DNA of 64,000 nt from Campylorhamphus procurvoides (taxonomy: Eukaryota > Chordata > Aves > Passeriformes > Dendrocolaptidae): contig WBMV01007374.1 in NCBI GenBank assembly GCA_013396655.1, positions 219,434 to 283,433 on the forward strand, written 5' to 3'. Below are positions 1 through 24,000 of this stretch, one piece after another. How positions within the stretch are numbered: position 1 is the first letter of the stretch; the number at the start of each line of letters is the position of its first letter. Made by a program: the position numbers and the translations under genes. A model generated the notes under the pieces. The model saw only the letters and a program-made list of their open reading frames with translations. It made no database searches and was not told where the DNA came from.

Positions 1-11168
<11,168 letters not shown>

Positions 11169-11259
11169 CTATACTGATGGTGTTGGGGAACCCCGCCAGA
11201 GCCTCCCCCAGCAGCCCCGCCAGCAGCAGCAGGAGGGTCCGGGGCGCGCTCTGCCCCAT
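11169..11259 (-). CDS. GRIA3: GRIA3 coding exon 1 (AMPA receptor GluA3, signal peptide and mature N-terminus)
   Basis: GluA3 is a pore-forming subunit of AMPA-type ionotropic glutamate receptors, which mediate fast excitatory transmission at synapses. Read on the minus strand from the ATG at 11259, this exon gives 30 codons plus one base. It begins MGQSAPRTLLLLLAG, a basic then leucine-rich secretory signal peptide of about 22 residues. It then reads GFPNTISIG, which matches the mature N-terminus of GluA3; from memory of the family, GluA4 begins with FPSSVQIG instead. The exon ends ATAG followed by the donor GTAAGT (GT at 11168-11167), phase 1. The ATG has A at -3 and G at +4, a strong Kozak context. 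Mammalian GluA3 starts six codons earlier (MARQKK before MGQS). Here the in-frame upstream codons keep KK but contain no Met, so MGQS is the start. The identity is firm because exon 2 joins in phase. Confidence 0.96.
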
Positions 11260-11285
11260 TTTCTTCAGCCCCTGCGGTTCAGCCC

Positions 11286-11312
11286 CTAAAGCGAGACTGG
11301 CGGCACCGGCAT
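11286..11312 (-). CDS. upstream ORF in the GRIA3 leader (8 residues)
   Basis: On the minus strand an ATG at 11312 opens an 8-residue frame (MPVPPVSL) that stops with TAG 26 nt before the GRIA3 ATG. Its Kozak context is weak (C at -3, C at +4), whereas the main ATG is strong. If the transcript starts upstream of 11312, scanning ribosomes would meet this first and mostly leak past or reinitiate. It is a candidate translational attenuator only; chance occurrence is quite possible. Confidence 0.35.
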   Translation of the reverse strand: MPVPPVSL

Positions 11313-11390
11313 GGGCGCAACGGGAGACTCGGAGCGCTGTCAGTGGCGGTGGCGATGCTGGCGGAGGTGGCGGGGAGGATGGTCCCCCTC

Positions 11391-11455
11391 CTTTCTTCCC
11401 TTCTTCTTCTTTTTTGTTTTTTTTTTCTCTTTCCTTCCCTTTCCTTCCCCAAATC
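11391..11455. repeat. pyrimidine-rich tract (purine-rich on the GRIA3 coding strand)
   Basis: The plus strand is almost pure C/T with T-runs (TTCTTCTTCTTTTTTG, then CTTTCCTTCCCTTTCC). The GRIA3 sense strand is therefore GA-rich here. Such tracts can adopt triplex structures, recruit GAGA-type factors, or form a purine-rich leader. It lies just downstream of the CCAAT boxes, so it may include the transcription start. Confidence 0.75.
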
Positions 11456-11492
11456 CCTCTGCTCTCGTCTTCACCCCAGCCTGGCAGGGCTC

Positions 11493-11509
11493 ATTGGCTG
11501 CGGGATTGG
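11493..11509 (-). promoter_or_regulatory. tandem CCAAT boxes (candidate NF-Y sites)
   Basis: The plus strand reads CATTGGCTG and, 12 bp on, GATTGGCG. These are two CCAAT pentamers in the coding-strand orientation of GRIA3, about 235-250 nt upstream of the start codon. The first has flanks close to the NF-Y preference (CAGCCAATGAG). Spacing of about one helical turn fits paired NF-Y binding, but occupancy is not shown by sequence. Confidence 0.55.
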
Positions 11510-11653
11510 CGTTCTCCCCCCGTCTCCGGCAGCCCCCCCAGCGCAGGGACTTCCCCCAAAGATGGTGGGTGCGGAGCGGGGCGGCTGCTCCGCCCGGGCC
11601 GGCAGGGGGATCGATCAAACTTGGCGTCGGGGGCGCCGGCACCGCCACCAGCC

Positions 11654-11677
11654 CCGCTCGGCTCGGCTCGGCTCGGC
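11654..11677. repeat. CTCGG pentamer repeat abutting the gap
   Basis: The plus strand reads GCTCGGCTCGGCTCGGC-like sequence, about four and a half copies of a 5-bp unit, and then runs directly into the unresolved bases. The true array is probably longer than shown. Confidence 0.85.
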
Positions 11678-11733
11678 NNNNNNNNNNNNNNNNNNNNNNN
11701 NNNNNNNNNNNNNNNNNNNNNNNNNNNNNNNNN
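11678..11733. other. assembly gap (56 N)
   Basis: Fifty-six undetermined bases interrupt the CpG island about 420 nt upstream of the GRIA3 ATG. The left edge is a pentamer repeat and the right edge is GC-rich sequence (GAGGGCTGGGGAGGGCCGGG), both hard to sequence. The actual missing length may differ from 56. Open frames crossing it carry undefined residues and should be ignored. Confidence 0.99.
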
Positions 11734-12070
11734 GAGGGCTGGGGAGGGCCGGGCCCCGCCCGAGGGCCGGGCAGCAGCGCCCGGGCTGCCGAGGCAGGGC
11801 CGGGCAGGGCCCCGGCACGGCCCGGGGGATGCTCGGGCACCTCCCGGAGGGACAGCCTGCCCTGAGCCCGAGCTCTGCCCGGCCCTCCGGCGGTGGCAGC
11901 GCCTCAGCGGGCAGGCAGCATCCCTCACAGTGCCGGGGAAGGGGGGGGAAGGAAGGCACGGAAGAGTTTAATCCCACACAGGGGAATATTAGGTCCTTCC
12001 CAGCCTGCTCTAAAGGAAGGAACTCCAGCGAAGTCTCCCGGTGTCGTCCCTTACGGTGTAAAAAGAGCTG

Positions 12071-15000
12071 TCTGAGGTGCTGAGCTGCCCCAGCACAGAG
12101 CACACACGGGCCAGCCCGATGGAGCCGCCAGGTGGGTGCCGACATCCCCTGCCGTGTACCTGGAGCGCCAGTCCTGAGACAGCCCTGGCACAACCCTGGC
12201 CTGCACAGCCACAGGGAGCACTTGTGCCTCTGCTGGACGCTGGGTGCTCTCAGGGGCCGGTCTTGTACCCATCTCCTTGACACCTTCCCGTGTGGATCCT
12301 GCAGCTCTTTTCTGTCTGCTGCTTTGGGACTCTCAAACCCGTGTAAAATGGAGACAGAAAAGACATTGGGTCATATAGCCCATCTCACAGGCCCAGCAAA
12401 GTGTCATGTCAGTAATGTCAAGATGTAAGATTTGTGGCAGATTACTTTACATAAGCTAATGAATAACATCAGATATTATAAACCACTCCTCTTAAAGGAA
12501 GCCAAAGGTACAGGTGAAGAGCAGGACATCGCAGTCATGATGCAGGAGTGTGAGAAATGCTTTTAGTGATATATGTGTGACATCTACTCACCCCAGGGAA
12601 CATGCATTGGTTGCTACATGTGTTCCTTGATGAGAATCGTGCCCAGAAGATGGGAGTCTGTTCCAGGTCAGGCAGGGGTAGGGATCAGGCTGTGGGGTGG
12701 ATGATAATGTTCCCTGTTTAGATTGAGATGGCAGTTGTCACCTTATCTCTTTCTAAAGAAATGGTTATCTGCATGGACAGGTGGGTTAAGGTGCCTTATT
12801 ATGGCTGTAGTACTCCACAAGCTCAAAGCACGCTGCACATATTATCTATGAATTCCTGTAAACATCTCCATGAATCACGATTATATTCTTACCTTACAAA
12901 CATAAATATTAGGGAGAACAGCCTTCCCAGCTCACGAAGAAGAAGAAGAACATGAGCAGAAGCCCAGTGTCACTGTAGAGGACTCTGCTCCCAAACGTCC
13001 TTTGGTAAGGATAGCGCATCTGGAAGCTACAGACAGGTACAGGAAGTTTAGACATTCAAGATAGTTGTCAAAAGCACATTTCTATAAACAAATAATTTCT
13101 AGTTCCAAACTACTTACCTTTCTCTATTCTACACACTGCCAGCCTGCTTCTAACACTTTGTCCATGAAGTCCTGCTGTCCTCTTTTTTTGTGTGTCCTTT
13201 GCTAGCGGCCCTACTTTCTTCCTGTTCGCTTGGTCTCACAAAGTCCTTGTCTCCATCCCTGCAGCTGAGTTTTCCAGGCTGTCTGCCACCTGCCACACTG
13301 AGAGCTGATGGTGCACTGAAAAAATAGGAAAGAAATTATGTTTAACATTGTAGATGTTAGAACAGGAGAAGAGATAAAATAGGCATGAATGAATTTGGCA
13401 TGTGTCAGTCTCAGTTTCACACACTGCCAGTAGGGTGGGTACCTTGTCTCCAATAAAATGGTGCTTCACAGCCTAGTCTCCAAAGGGACAGTATTGTGAT
13501 AATCTGAAATATATAAGTGCTAAGAGAAAATGAATTTTCATTATCACACACTTCATCCTGAAGCACCTTATGCGGTGGTATTGTTATTATTATTAGCATT
13601 TTGAATACACACTTTGCTTTTCTGCTTACGTGGTTAGTTTCATGGCACTATTTGCAGATACAAGTGGTACAGCAGCCATTCCATATGGATTCTGGAGAAA
13701 TCCAAGGAGACTGTTTCAGTATATCTTTCTTACAGTGAAACCAGTGTGTCCTGGGACAAAATGGATGCAAAAATATTACTTGTCTTTATGTGGATATTAA
13801 TGCCATGCAAATAGTTTATATACTTCGCTAGGGATGCTCAGTGACTTGAGTTAATGAGTTCCATGGTAACCGAGGTCATACCAGATGCTTTCCCAAACCT
13901 TCCCATACTAAACAGAACCAAGATTTTGCAGGGTAATAAAGCTTCATGTTTAGATGATTTGTAGTGTTCTGAGACACTGGGGATTCTGTGTACTATCTAC
14001 CTTAACAGGAGAAGGTAATGATTTATAATTAGCTAATGTGTTCTCATTGTAATGTCTAATAGTGGATTAGAAAAACGCAATGAAATTTGGGACACAGCGT
14101 TCTCACTGTGCTTTCTGATGTTACTAGGCTAAACCCATAGTGTTGGCATAAAGTCATGGCAGAGTCTACAGCAGGATTCTGTGGCCGAAGCCTCACCTAA
14201 CTGCACAAAGCTGACTTTATCACTTTTGTCATTTCTTTTTCTAATTGTAAGAGAGATTCTAAGACAGTGAGTGTTTAGATATCATGGTGCATCTTCCAAT
14301 ATGAACCAAATCAGGCCATATTTGCCAATAAATGTATTATCTAACGTGTCTTACAGCCTTTTCTTGTTTGCTTGTTTTAAGCTGGTTATTTCTTCATAAA
14401 TACCAAGGACACACAAGCAACCAAACTTTATGTTAATGTCAGCATTTTGATTACTGAAACTGATTAATCTACAGTAGACAGTTAACAGATGGAGAGATAG
14501 TGGAGAGAGACAGAAGCAAAGATGAAAAGGGAGTCAGGGACAAGATGAAACTCCAGATAGGAGGAGTCAAGGGGAAAGTAAAGTGTCAAAAGAAGGAAAG
14601 TAAGTACAGACATTACAGCTTCATATATTTTGGAAAACAGGTCAAAAGGACATCTTGTTATGATTTGCTTATGTTATGAGTGGCCATTGAACAAACTATC
14701 AAAGCTCTCCTGTTTACCTTTCATTACCGTGTAATAACAGAGACATAAAGTGAAATTAAAAGCTGCAGATGAGAGACAGTTTAACAAATATTCAGCTGCG
14801 CAGGTTATAGCTAATCTATAAAGCTGTCCTCTACACAATATTCTTGGCAAAAATAATTGGTTTTAAAAGTTTCAAATTTTATGTGAATTAACGAAGTAAA
14901 TGAATTAGACTACCTAGTAAAAACCTGTAGAGATTGATATTCGGAAGTCACGGCAAAAAGTTGTTCCTGGTTGCCTCAAGAAAGACCTACTCCTCTTATG

Positions 15001-18000
15001 CATGATGAGAGTTTACAGTATGTCTAAAGCTCTGTGAAAGTTATTTTTTTCTGGTTAGTTTTAGAGACAGGTTAGGAGACTACTTGAATAATTGATTTGT
15101 TACTATTCGTGTTTCCTAAGAATAGTTAACAAGTGAAATCCTAGAACCATGGAAATGTATAGTAGGTTTATTATCCCTACCATTGGAGGTAAGATTGTAC
15201 CCTATACATCCTGTCAGAATAATAGTGTCTGGCACATAGAAATATGTTCTAGTATATTGAAGGATGATGAAAATTTGTATAGAACAGGGTCAAAAAGGGA
15301 ATTTGTTCATAAATAATAGTCATTACACCATTACTGGAGTCTAATTCAACTTTAGGTAGCAGAAGCCAATTCATCCAGCAACTTTTATCAGAACTGAACA
15401 CGGACTGTTACAGTAATAACCTGCATCTATTACAATTGCACAACTAAGACACAAATGTGGGAAAAGTCAGTATGTACAAATGTCTTCATATTTCTTGGGT
15501 TTGTGGTATCTTCAGGAGACATACTTCTAATTCTAGGAGCTATGAATCTGGTGGAAATATAGTGTTATTATAGTCCCATAATGTCAGAAACAATTTATAT
15601 TACCTTCTGCTTTCCGATTAACTGTACACTAGGCACTGCTGGCATAACACAACCCTGCAATTCTTACTTAAACCTGTACTTTTGCTGGGCTCATCTGTAT
15701 TTATTACTTCAGGAAGCAGTAAATCAAATAAAAATGTAATGGCATCCCTAATAAAGTGAATTCTCTCATTTTATTTTACACGTACGAATACAGTTTTCAA
15801 GCAATCTTGGGAGTTATATCCAGTTCATACCTAGTTCAGTTGTGAAAGATCTGACCGCTGAATATTTAATTTGTGTGTATAATTACTGAACTATATTCTT
15901 CTTAAAGACAATCTAGTTTAGCTCTAAGTAGTGAATAATTGCTTCAGGTGATTGTTTGCCAATCAAAAGTCTATTTTCCTACCAGTGTGCTTTTGTATAT
16001 TACAATAACTCACCTCATCTCAGTTCAAATCACTTTGGATGCGAAGAGATCCTCCTATGCAACTTGTGCAGAAAAAAAGCATTTCCTTAGAAAACAGCCA
16101 AGAATCTGAGAAGGCAATAGAGAAAAATCATAGGAGGAGAGAGAGATACCCTGTTGCAATGTTGCAGTGTAACCCACAGGCTGGAGATTTTGGTCCTTGT
16201 GCACTAAAAGATCTAATACAGAGTATTTAAATCATACTTTGTCATATTGTGAAGGACTTGTATTGTCCATCTGCACAGATGAATTTCACCCAACATGATT
16301 TGTTTCATTGACTTTGGTGAGATTAACTGAGAGTACAAAGATGGCTACAGTTGTACCCTTAGGTTGATGTGAATAACACAACATGGTTCTGTTAATCTGC
16401 AGCGTTCAGGAGACAAGGAAATCCTTCAGAAAGCCAGTGGCTTATTTGAAAACATCTGATATTAACAGCATAGCCAATGTTAACAGAAGTGTTCTCGTGC
16501 TTTATGAAACTCCCATTCCTAATTAAAAGTTGGTTGGTTTTGTAAGTCACACCTTGTAGCAATTGTGCTGGATTTTTGTAATTACAGTATAAAACTGACT
16601 GAATGTTTGATTGTTCTTTCAGCACAACAGAAGGCATAACAAGTGAAAAAAGCCCAGTTGCAGAAGGGTTTAGTAATAGCAATTCTCACCTTACATCAGT
16701 TTGAAGAGTCTTAAGCATTTTCCAATATATCTACAGTGGTCCTTATACAGCAAACTGAAGCTGACTGACAATAGATTACTCTTCTTAATTACCTTTTGCA
16801 GACTCTTCAAAAGTAGCCCATGTGTCTCAGGACTCCACAGACCTGATTTACAGGAAAAGAGATATTTATTTATTATCATCTGTTAAATGTTGTTTTAGTA
16901 ACAGCTTATCCTGAAACTGCTCTTGAATATGTGAACTGCTAGAATCCTCTTTGGAGTTCTCCTGGGTCCTCATAAACACTCAATAACAGCTAAGCACTCA
17001 AGCACTAACATGAAGGTAAGATCACAGCTATCGCTGAATGTTTATTTTTAGGAACTCAGTGTAACCCATGGTGTTGCTAAAACATCCTACTTTTGTTGAT
17101 GAAACTCCGTGGTGTTTATACAACCATTATTTTCAGTAAGTTTGAAAGCAGATCTCCCGGTGTAACTGACTCAGACAAAGTCAAGGAAGAGGCACCCATC
17201 TACTTGGTGTTCATAGTCCCACAGTTCTTAGGGTTGCTTTGCAAAATATGCTGGATCAAATCCTCATCCAAGGTAAAGCACCCTAAGTCAATGAAATAAG
17301 TTCTACTGTGGAGTAGGATAACTGGACTCTGAGTTTTCTGCAGTGTAAATGCAGGGACTATATTTTAAATGGCACAAAGACTCTGATCAGGGCTTGCTCA
17401 CTACAGTGAGTAATCTCTATAGTGGATTTAACTCCCTTGAGGCTGCAGTTTAGGCAGAAATTTCATTTAAAAGTGATGCTATAATCTTGAATTTACCATT
17501 TGTTTTTACTGTTTAGCTTACTTGCACATGTACCCCATGAAGAATCATGTTTCAAGAGTGCAAAATTAAATGGAAAAAAAGAAGCACTGTTATTTTTCTT
17601 GCATCAAATTATTATTTTATCTGTTCTATTGCGTTCTAAATATTAGGGATATCAAATGTGATTGTTCCCCTTGCTACCAGAAGTCCCTCTGGTGTTACAG
17701 AGAACTGTTAGAACATCAAACTGTAACAGATGCTCAATCTCAGATAATAATTTATGTCTCTTAGCAAAAACAAAACAGTGAATGCAAATCAAGTCAAATC
17801 CTTCCTTTCCATGAGTCAGATGCTATTTCCTTGGTACTTGGGATGCAGTAACCAAGAGTTTAATCTAAAAACCATTACATTCATTAAGCATCATTCTGTT
17901 GACTTGAATGGTCTTTGAATAAAGCTAATAGGGTATTTTGTTCCTACATATCCATAGTGTTGAAGTACAAGAGAGGCTAGGGAACAACAGAAAAAGCAGG

Positions 18001-21000
18001 ACTAGAATTTTTGTATTTAAAATATTTCATAAACTATTTGTTCATTAGACATTGGAAAGTATAAAATGAAATAACATGGACTTTTTTTAAAAAAAAAAAA
18101 AGGGTGGCAGAGGTCGCCTTGTAGTTCTGCCTTGAAACTTGTTTACATAAAAATCTCTCCATTTCAGAAACAGCAGCTCTGCTTCCTTTACCTAGGTCAT
18201 GACACTGACTGAGCAGCAACCAACTCCACAGTTACTTTCACAGTGATTAACCAGGTAATTAAATCTCAAAAAGCAAGACAGTTCTGGATTGTCCCTAAGA
18301 CCTTCCTGTTAATCAACTGTAGGCCAAAGGGTTAGCTAAGAACTAGACAGTCCGGCACAAGGTTTCTTTGGGGCTGTAATATATTAAGTATGATGTAATG
18401 AGTTAAGGAGGAAATGCAAACACATAATTTTAGACTTTGAAATTTCTCACTGCTGTGTTGCAAGGCAGACCTTATGCATTACTTCGACATACTGTTGTTA
18501 TTTGCAATGTAATCTTATATAATAATTAACTCCAGCAGATCCACTGCAGTGCTTTAGCAAAGTATTTGGGTCTATTAAAATGGACCATGAACACCTAGTT
18601 GTTTTCATTATTTTTAATGTGATTATGTAGTTGAAGAAAAAAAAAGCAGATTAATGGAAAGGCATTGCTAAATAGGGCCCCTTGGTGCTGTAAATTTCTG
18701 GAGTGCTGTTACAAGGTTTTGAAGTATTAAGTATATATGAAAAGCAACATGCTGGAAATCTTTTGGAAAGCATTTGTTTCTGTTATTCTTTAGGGAAACA
18801 TTCTGCTGTCAAAGGTGAAATCCAATGACAGCATCACCAAAGGGTATGTTTTCACTGTAAGCTTATTCATAGCTTTAGGGGCACCCCATTGCACTAGCAT
18901 CACACAATCCCTTATGCCTAAATAGACATGAACTTTGAACCTGGCTGTGCCATTAGAGCTGAATTCATCTTCTAAGTAGATCAGCATTCCTAAAGTTTTC
19001 AGTGAGGACTTTGGCTTTAAGGCACGCATGAAGTCATGTGTTTGCTGTGCACATCTGGATTATGGATTCAGTTTGGAAGACAAATATTCTCTGTTGTGGA
19101 TTTACTAATGTATTGAGAACACAAAAAGCAAATATCTTTGGTAAGCAAGGAGGACACAGGGCATTATTCTCATTCTGTATGAATTGGACCGTAGTGACCA
19201 CAGTTTTTCAAGATTTGCACCTTCTGGGCCTTGTAGTTTCTGAATCATTTATCTCCCTCTTGGCTCTTGCTAGAAGCTACCTGCTAGTTTATATACCTCT
19301 ACTCAGCATTTGACCCTTCATTCCACATGCTCTGTCTCTTTTTGCAGAAGAACACTGAAAGATGTCACCTCAGCAGGCTGCATTGTTGTAAATACAATGT
19401 CTAGCTGTAAAATATGGCTCACAGTGCCAGGATTCGTCTCAGCTCCTGTTCAGTCAGCAGTCAATGGCACATCTGTGTACAAATAATTACCAGCTCAGTG
19501 ATGTTTCTCTGACAGGACAGTTCACATACAATATCTGGGGAGAGGACCCTGCCTGACTAGGAAAATGAGGCTTGGGGATGACACTGTAATTCAGAGAATG
19601 AAACTAATTCAGGAAAGGCAGAAATTGTTCTAGAACTGTACACGAGTCAATACATAAAGAAACTCCAGTCACTGGCAATTAGCAGACTGAGAAGTACCCC
19701 TGCAGACCTACTGTCAAACCCAAGTAAACATGAGGCCATGATGGATGTCTCCACAAAGCCACGGACCTGTGTGAGTGTGATCATGTACCCAGATATGTTC
19801 TGCTCTTTTAGCTCAGGCTGCAGCCCCCTCGACTGCAGCATGAGCTTTGCTCAAGCTAAAGACCTATTTCACATTGGAGATGACATTGGGAACTTAGCAA
19901 GTGCTGAGATTTGTATTTAAAACAAGACCAGAATCCAGCTGTTTCACTTGTTCTCAGTGAATACATTTTCCATACTTTGCACAATAATGAACCAAAAGTC
20001 AACTAATTTCTGCATGTGTTCAGTATGCGGTACATATACCAGCTTTTTCATAAGAGATCATTCCTTTAGTTTTCATATTTACAAATAGTCGTTTGGCCAA
20101 ATAGCAGAGTCCCCATAACTTTACACTCACATATGCCTTGATTATGATAAATTTCAAATAAGCTGATAGTGATCTTCTAAAATAGATACATGAAAATAAT
20201 TTTCTCAGAACTGTAGCTGTAAGCTAAAACTGCAAAGATCAGCTGACAGCACTTCTCACATCCGTCAGCAGCACTCATTTTTGATGACAAAACATAACTA
20301 AAATTTCCAAATTTGGTTCATTGGGGAAGATCTACTCTCTTGATTTAGTTGATGTTGATCAAAAAGCTTTTGCTGAATTAGTGAGGCTTTGGAATACACA
20401 AGACCACTTAGACTGCTCAAACCAAGAGGAAGCTGAATGGCAGCTCTTAGTAACAACAGCATTTTCCAAAGTTCACAGACTGCCTCAAGGTCATCAGGCT
20501 AGATCTGATTGATAAAGTCTAGAAATATAAAAATACCTCTGAATTCAAATTATTAGAAAACTTTCTATATTCTCTCCAACTCTTACTCCCCTTGCCTAAT
20601 GCTTTTCAGTGTTTCAAAGACATCCATAGGTATTCTCAAAATAGTCTGTTTTCTAAAGAAAAGGAGTTAAGCCAAATAATCTTGCAAATTTTGGGTGTGT
20701 ACTTCCATCTTTTTCTGTAGATTTTTTTTGGTAGATTTTTCTGCAAAAGAAAGGATACAGAACTCAGGATCTGTCCCTATAGATTTTATGCTAAGTACTG
20801 AAATCATACAATAACAATTTAGGAAGTCAAAAAGAATATAGGCAGAAGCAAAGGTTAGCTAATATTTAAATATTTTGGTTGTTCAGCTATAGATTCAGAC
20901 AGTGAGCACAGATTAACTGGATTTGGAGCTGTAGAAATGACTGTAACACAACAAGGTCAGGGCTGAGTGAAATGACTAGAAATCGATCAAATGTGTGAAG

Positions 21001-24000
21001 TACTATGGGGGAACAGGGCAGTTAATCGTTTCAAAACTTTACCCTGTAAAATGTACTGTACAGGATCAATGACAGAGAAGATAATAAAACAAGCAGGCTA
21101 TACCTCTCTTCCATACAAAAATATGCTAGATTTTTGCTTGGTCTGATTGATACAGCAAAATTTGGGTAGCTAATTAATGGTGCTTTAATCCAAAGGTAGA
21201 AAACTTAGCTCTGGGAGCCTAGAGAACTGTACTTCATTTAGACTTCTAAAAACCTATACAGATATGAATTGCATATGCTTTGGGTGCAAGAAATGCTGAC
21301 TGCTTGGCATTCATTTATTGGCAGTGGGATATGCATTTACAAGCCCTTTTGCCTGCAAGCACCAAGGGATTAACAATGCACCAATTCTTTGAGCCTCAGG
21401 GCCTGATTCTGTATCACAGTAGTCAATAGAAGCTTTGTCATTGACCTCAATGGGCACAGGCTCAAAAACTCAAAGAACACATTATGTGATACACATTTTT
21501 TAAAAAAGGCTTAGCAGTTTTGTGTTTGCAGAACCAGGGGTGACTGACTGATACAAAGAAACTGAAATAGAGAGGTGAAAAACAAACTGATTCCCCAGTT
21601 AGGCAACTGACTCTACATCTGAACATAGTTTTAAAGCAGTCAGAATAGCTGCACTGAGTAGTAACATTTTGCATTACACTTAAACTGTGAATAATACCTC
21701 CTGAAATAAAGTCTCTAATTTAGCTACCTGAAAACAATATAAATCAGTGAAAGCAGCAGAAGCTCTGTAACTCCGAGAAGCTTGGTATCTTTGTGTTGAA
21801 ATAGAGATGCAGGAGCCTGTATAAAAGCAGGGCTAGATCAGAGAATTTTGGCTACTTTATACTCAGAGTAGCTCTTCTCATTTCTCTGACATTCCTTCAT
21901 CTGCCTTCAGGAGTCCATCTTTTAAATGAGGTGCTCACATGAACACAAGAAGCTGCTAAGAGCAACTGTTCAGCACTATATTCAGAGATGTAAGCAAGTT
22001 AATGACTGCATGCAATAAAATACATACTTTGTAACTATGTATAGTCAATGGCTGTGCTTTCACCTTCTAGCTTCAGAATTAATAAGAAACTCTTTCAGTT
22101 CTCCAAAACATAATCTATAAAGGGAACAGCAGGGCCTGCATATACATATTCATGTGAAAAACCCTCCGGAGGAATTAAAGGCAATAGTGCTGTTCATCTT
22201 CCTTACATATTGAATGAATGAAGTACCGGCTCTCTAGGTTTGGTCACCTCCATCATATACCATTGTTTCTGATCCATACCTGAAGCATTTGCAAACACTT
22301 GCAAAACACTTCTTGAATACATCCAGTGAGAAAGCTTATTTGCTCGAATCATTGTGATATCTTGTTTCCAAAAAACAGTCTTGAGGGAAAGAAAATTTAT
22401 TCTGTTGCTGGCATCTTTAAAAGGAAAAGGAAGCCTTCACTAGCCCTTCCAGACAAAAGCTGAGCACATCAGCAAGGACACTCCTTAGAAGGGGGGGATG
22501 CTGCAGAAGTCTCCTCTTACTAGTAGGGGTTAGAGCATCAGCTCCCTGCCACAAAGGCCTTTTGTAACACCAAACCCCAAAACATTTTCACAAAAGTCAG
22601 TATGATTATCATCCCAGTGGTGCAGAATTTTTAATGCTGAGCAGCTAGTACATTTTATGAATTCATCACTTTGCTGTTGAACACTGGCATGCACTGATAG
22701 CTAGGCACAAAAAGCTCCAGCGCTGTACAGAAGTGGCATTCAGCCTTTGACAAGCGAAGAGCTACTTTGTCATCAAACTGAGGCTCACAAAACCATGAAA
22801 GAATGAACTGCATTTAAAATAGAGAAATGTGTGCAGGCAGTTTATGCGAGAGTTAATACACTGCTCCAAACAAGTCAGCAGCATCTCCAGTCAGAGCAGT
22901 GTTTCTCAGGGCACAGAGGAAGCCCCAGACTCATTGGCTTTCTGTCACCAGTCTCAGGAGACCCGTTCTGTGTAAGTCAATACAGTCCATATGTGTGTGG
23001 GCGCACTCACACCTCTGTTTTTTTGTTTTAAATTGCCTGGGAGCAGCTGCCATATCACCTTCAAGACACTCTGTGATGTCTTAATCAAATGTTAGCAAGG
23101 AGCTTGAGACAGCTTAGAAGCAACAAATGGGATACAAAATACCGGGGCACCAAAATGTGACATCACTGAGATAGCAATGGCCAGCTTCATTTTTGTCTCG
23201 CCCTTTGCATGCTTTTCCTAGGATGCTCTCTTTATTGCTTATTTCTTCTGAATGGATGTGAAAAAAGAAAGAAATACCTGTTAAGCAAGATAGTGGCTTT
23301 AATAGGACACTTTTGATTTCTTTTATATATCTTTATGCTGTCCAGTTGCCCGCATTAGAATAGCAGCTGAACAGAAACATGGGATTGCCGCATTCTAATC
23401 ATCTCTAAAGCTTAGAGCATAAGCTTTTGCCATTTTTCAAATATGAATTTTGGTTACAACCCAACCTTGCCGTCCTTTCATATGCAAACTCCCCACTGTG
23501 ATCAATGGGACTTCTGAATATTTAAGGAATAAGCAGAAACTTGTTATTTTTTTCTCTTCAGTTTCTAAACTGCTAGTGGAAAATTGTGTCAACCAGGGAG
23601 GGAGAGAAGAAAAAGGGGAATAGGAGGGAGTGTGAACAGAGCTAGATAGTGCAGCGTGCCAAACGCTTCCCAATCACCCCCTTGGTGTGCTGCTGGAACT
23701 GCAGCCAGAAGCCTCACATTTGCAAGTGCAAGAGCTGCAGTCCCTTATGGGTAACTTTTCAAAGACAAATCCCATTCACAAATACCATTACGAATAACAA
23801 ATACTATTGCAAGATTTGAGCATACTTATCAAACACATACAGGATTTCTCTTACTCTTCTTTCGAAATATGGAATAAGTATGTTCAGAATTCCCTTTATT
23901 GAAATATTTATGCCCAGACTGAAAGGGTGAAGGGCACATTTATAGTACCCATGGTCTCTAGAAGATAAACATGAAACTCTAGCGCAGCTGGTGCTTGACA

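Larger units (their letters stand above)
11260..11600 (-). promoter_or_regulatory. GRIA3: GRIA3 5' UTR and proximal promoter (TATA-less, CCAAT and GC boxes)
   Basis: On the coding (minus) strand, going upstream from the ATG, there is a 9-codon upstream ORF (11286-11312), then a purine-rich tract (about 11391-11455, pyrimidines on the plus strand). Two CCAAT boxes follow (seen as ATTGG on the plus strand at 11493-11497 and 11505-11509), then GC boxes (GGGGCGG at 11578-11584 and CCGCCC at 11590-11595). I see no TATA box. CCAAT boxes usually sit 60-100 bp upstream of a start site, which would put transcription initiation in or near the purine-rich tract. That position is inference. AMPA receptor genes generally have TATA-less, CpG-island promoters, in keeping with this arrangement. 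Confidence 0.7.

Noticed and set aside
11177..12283. Long open frames on both strands across the CpG island and gap (up to 264 codons)
   Set aside because: High GC makes stops rare; the translations are low-complexity Pro/Arg/Gly/Ala with undefined residues from the gap, and they conflict with the GRIA3 leader and promoter.
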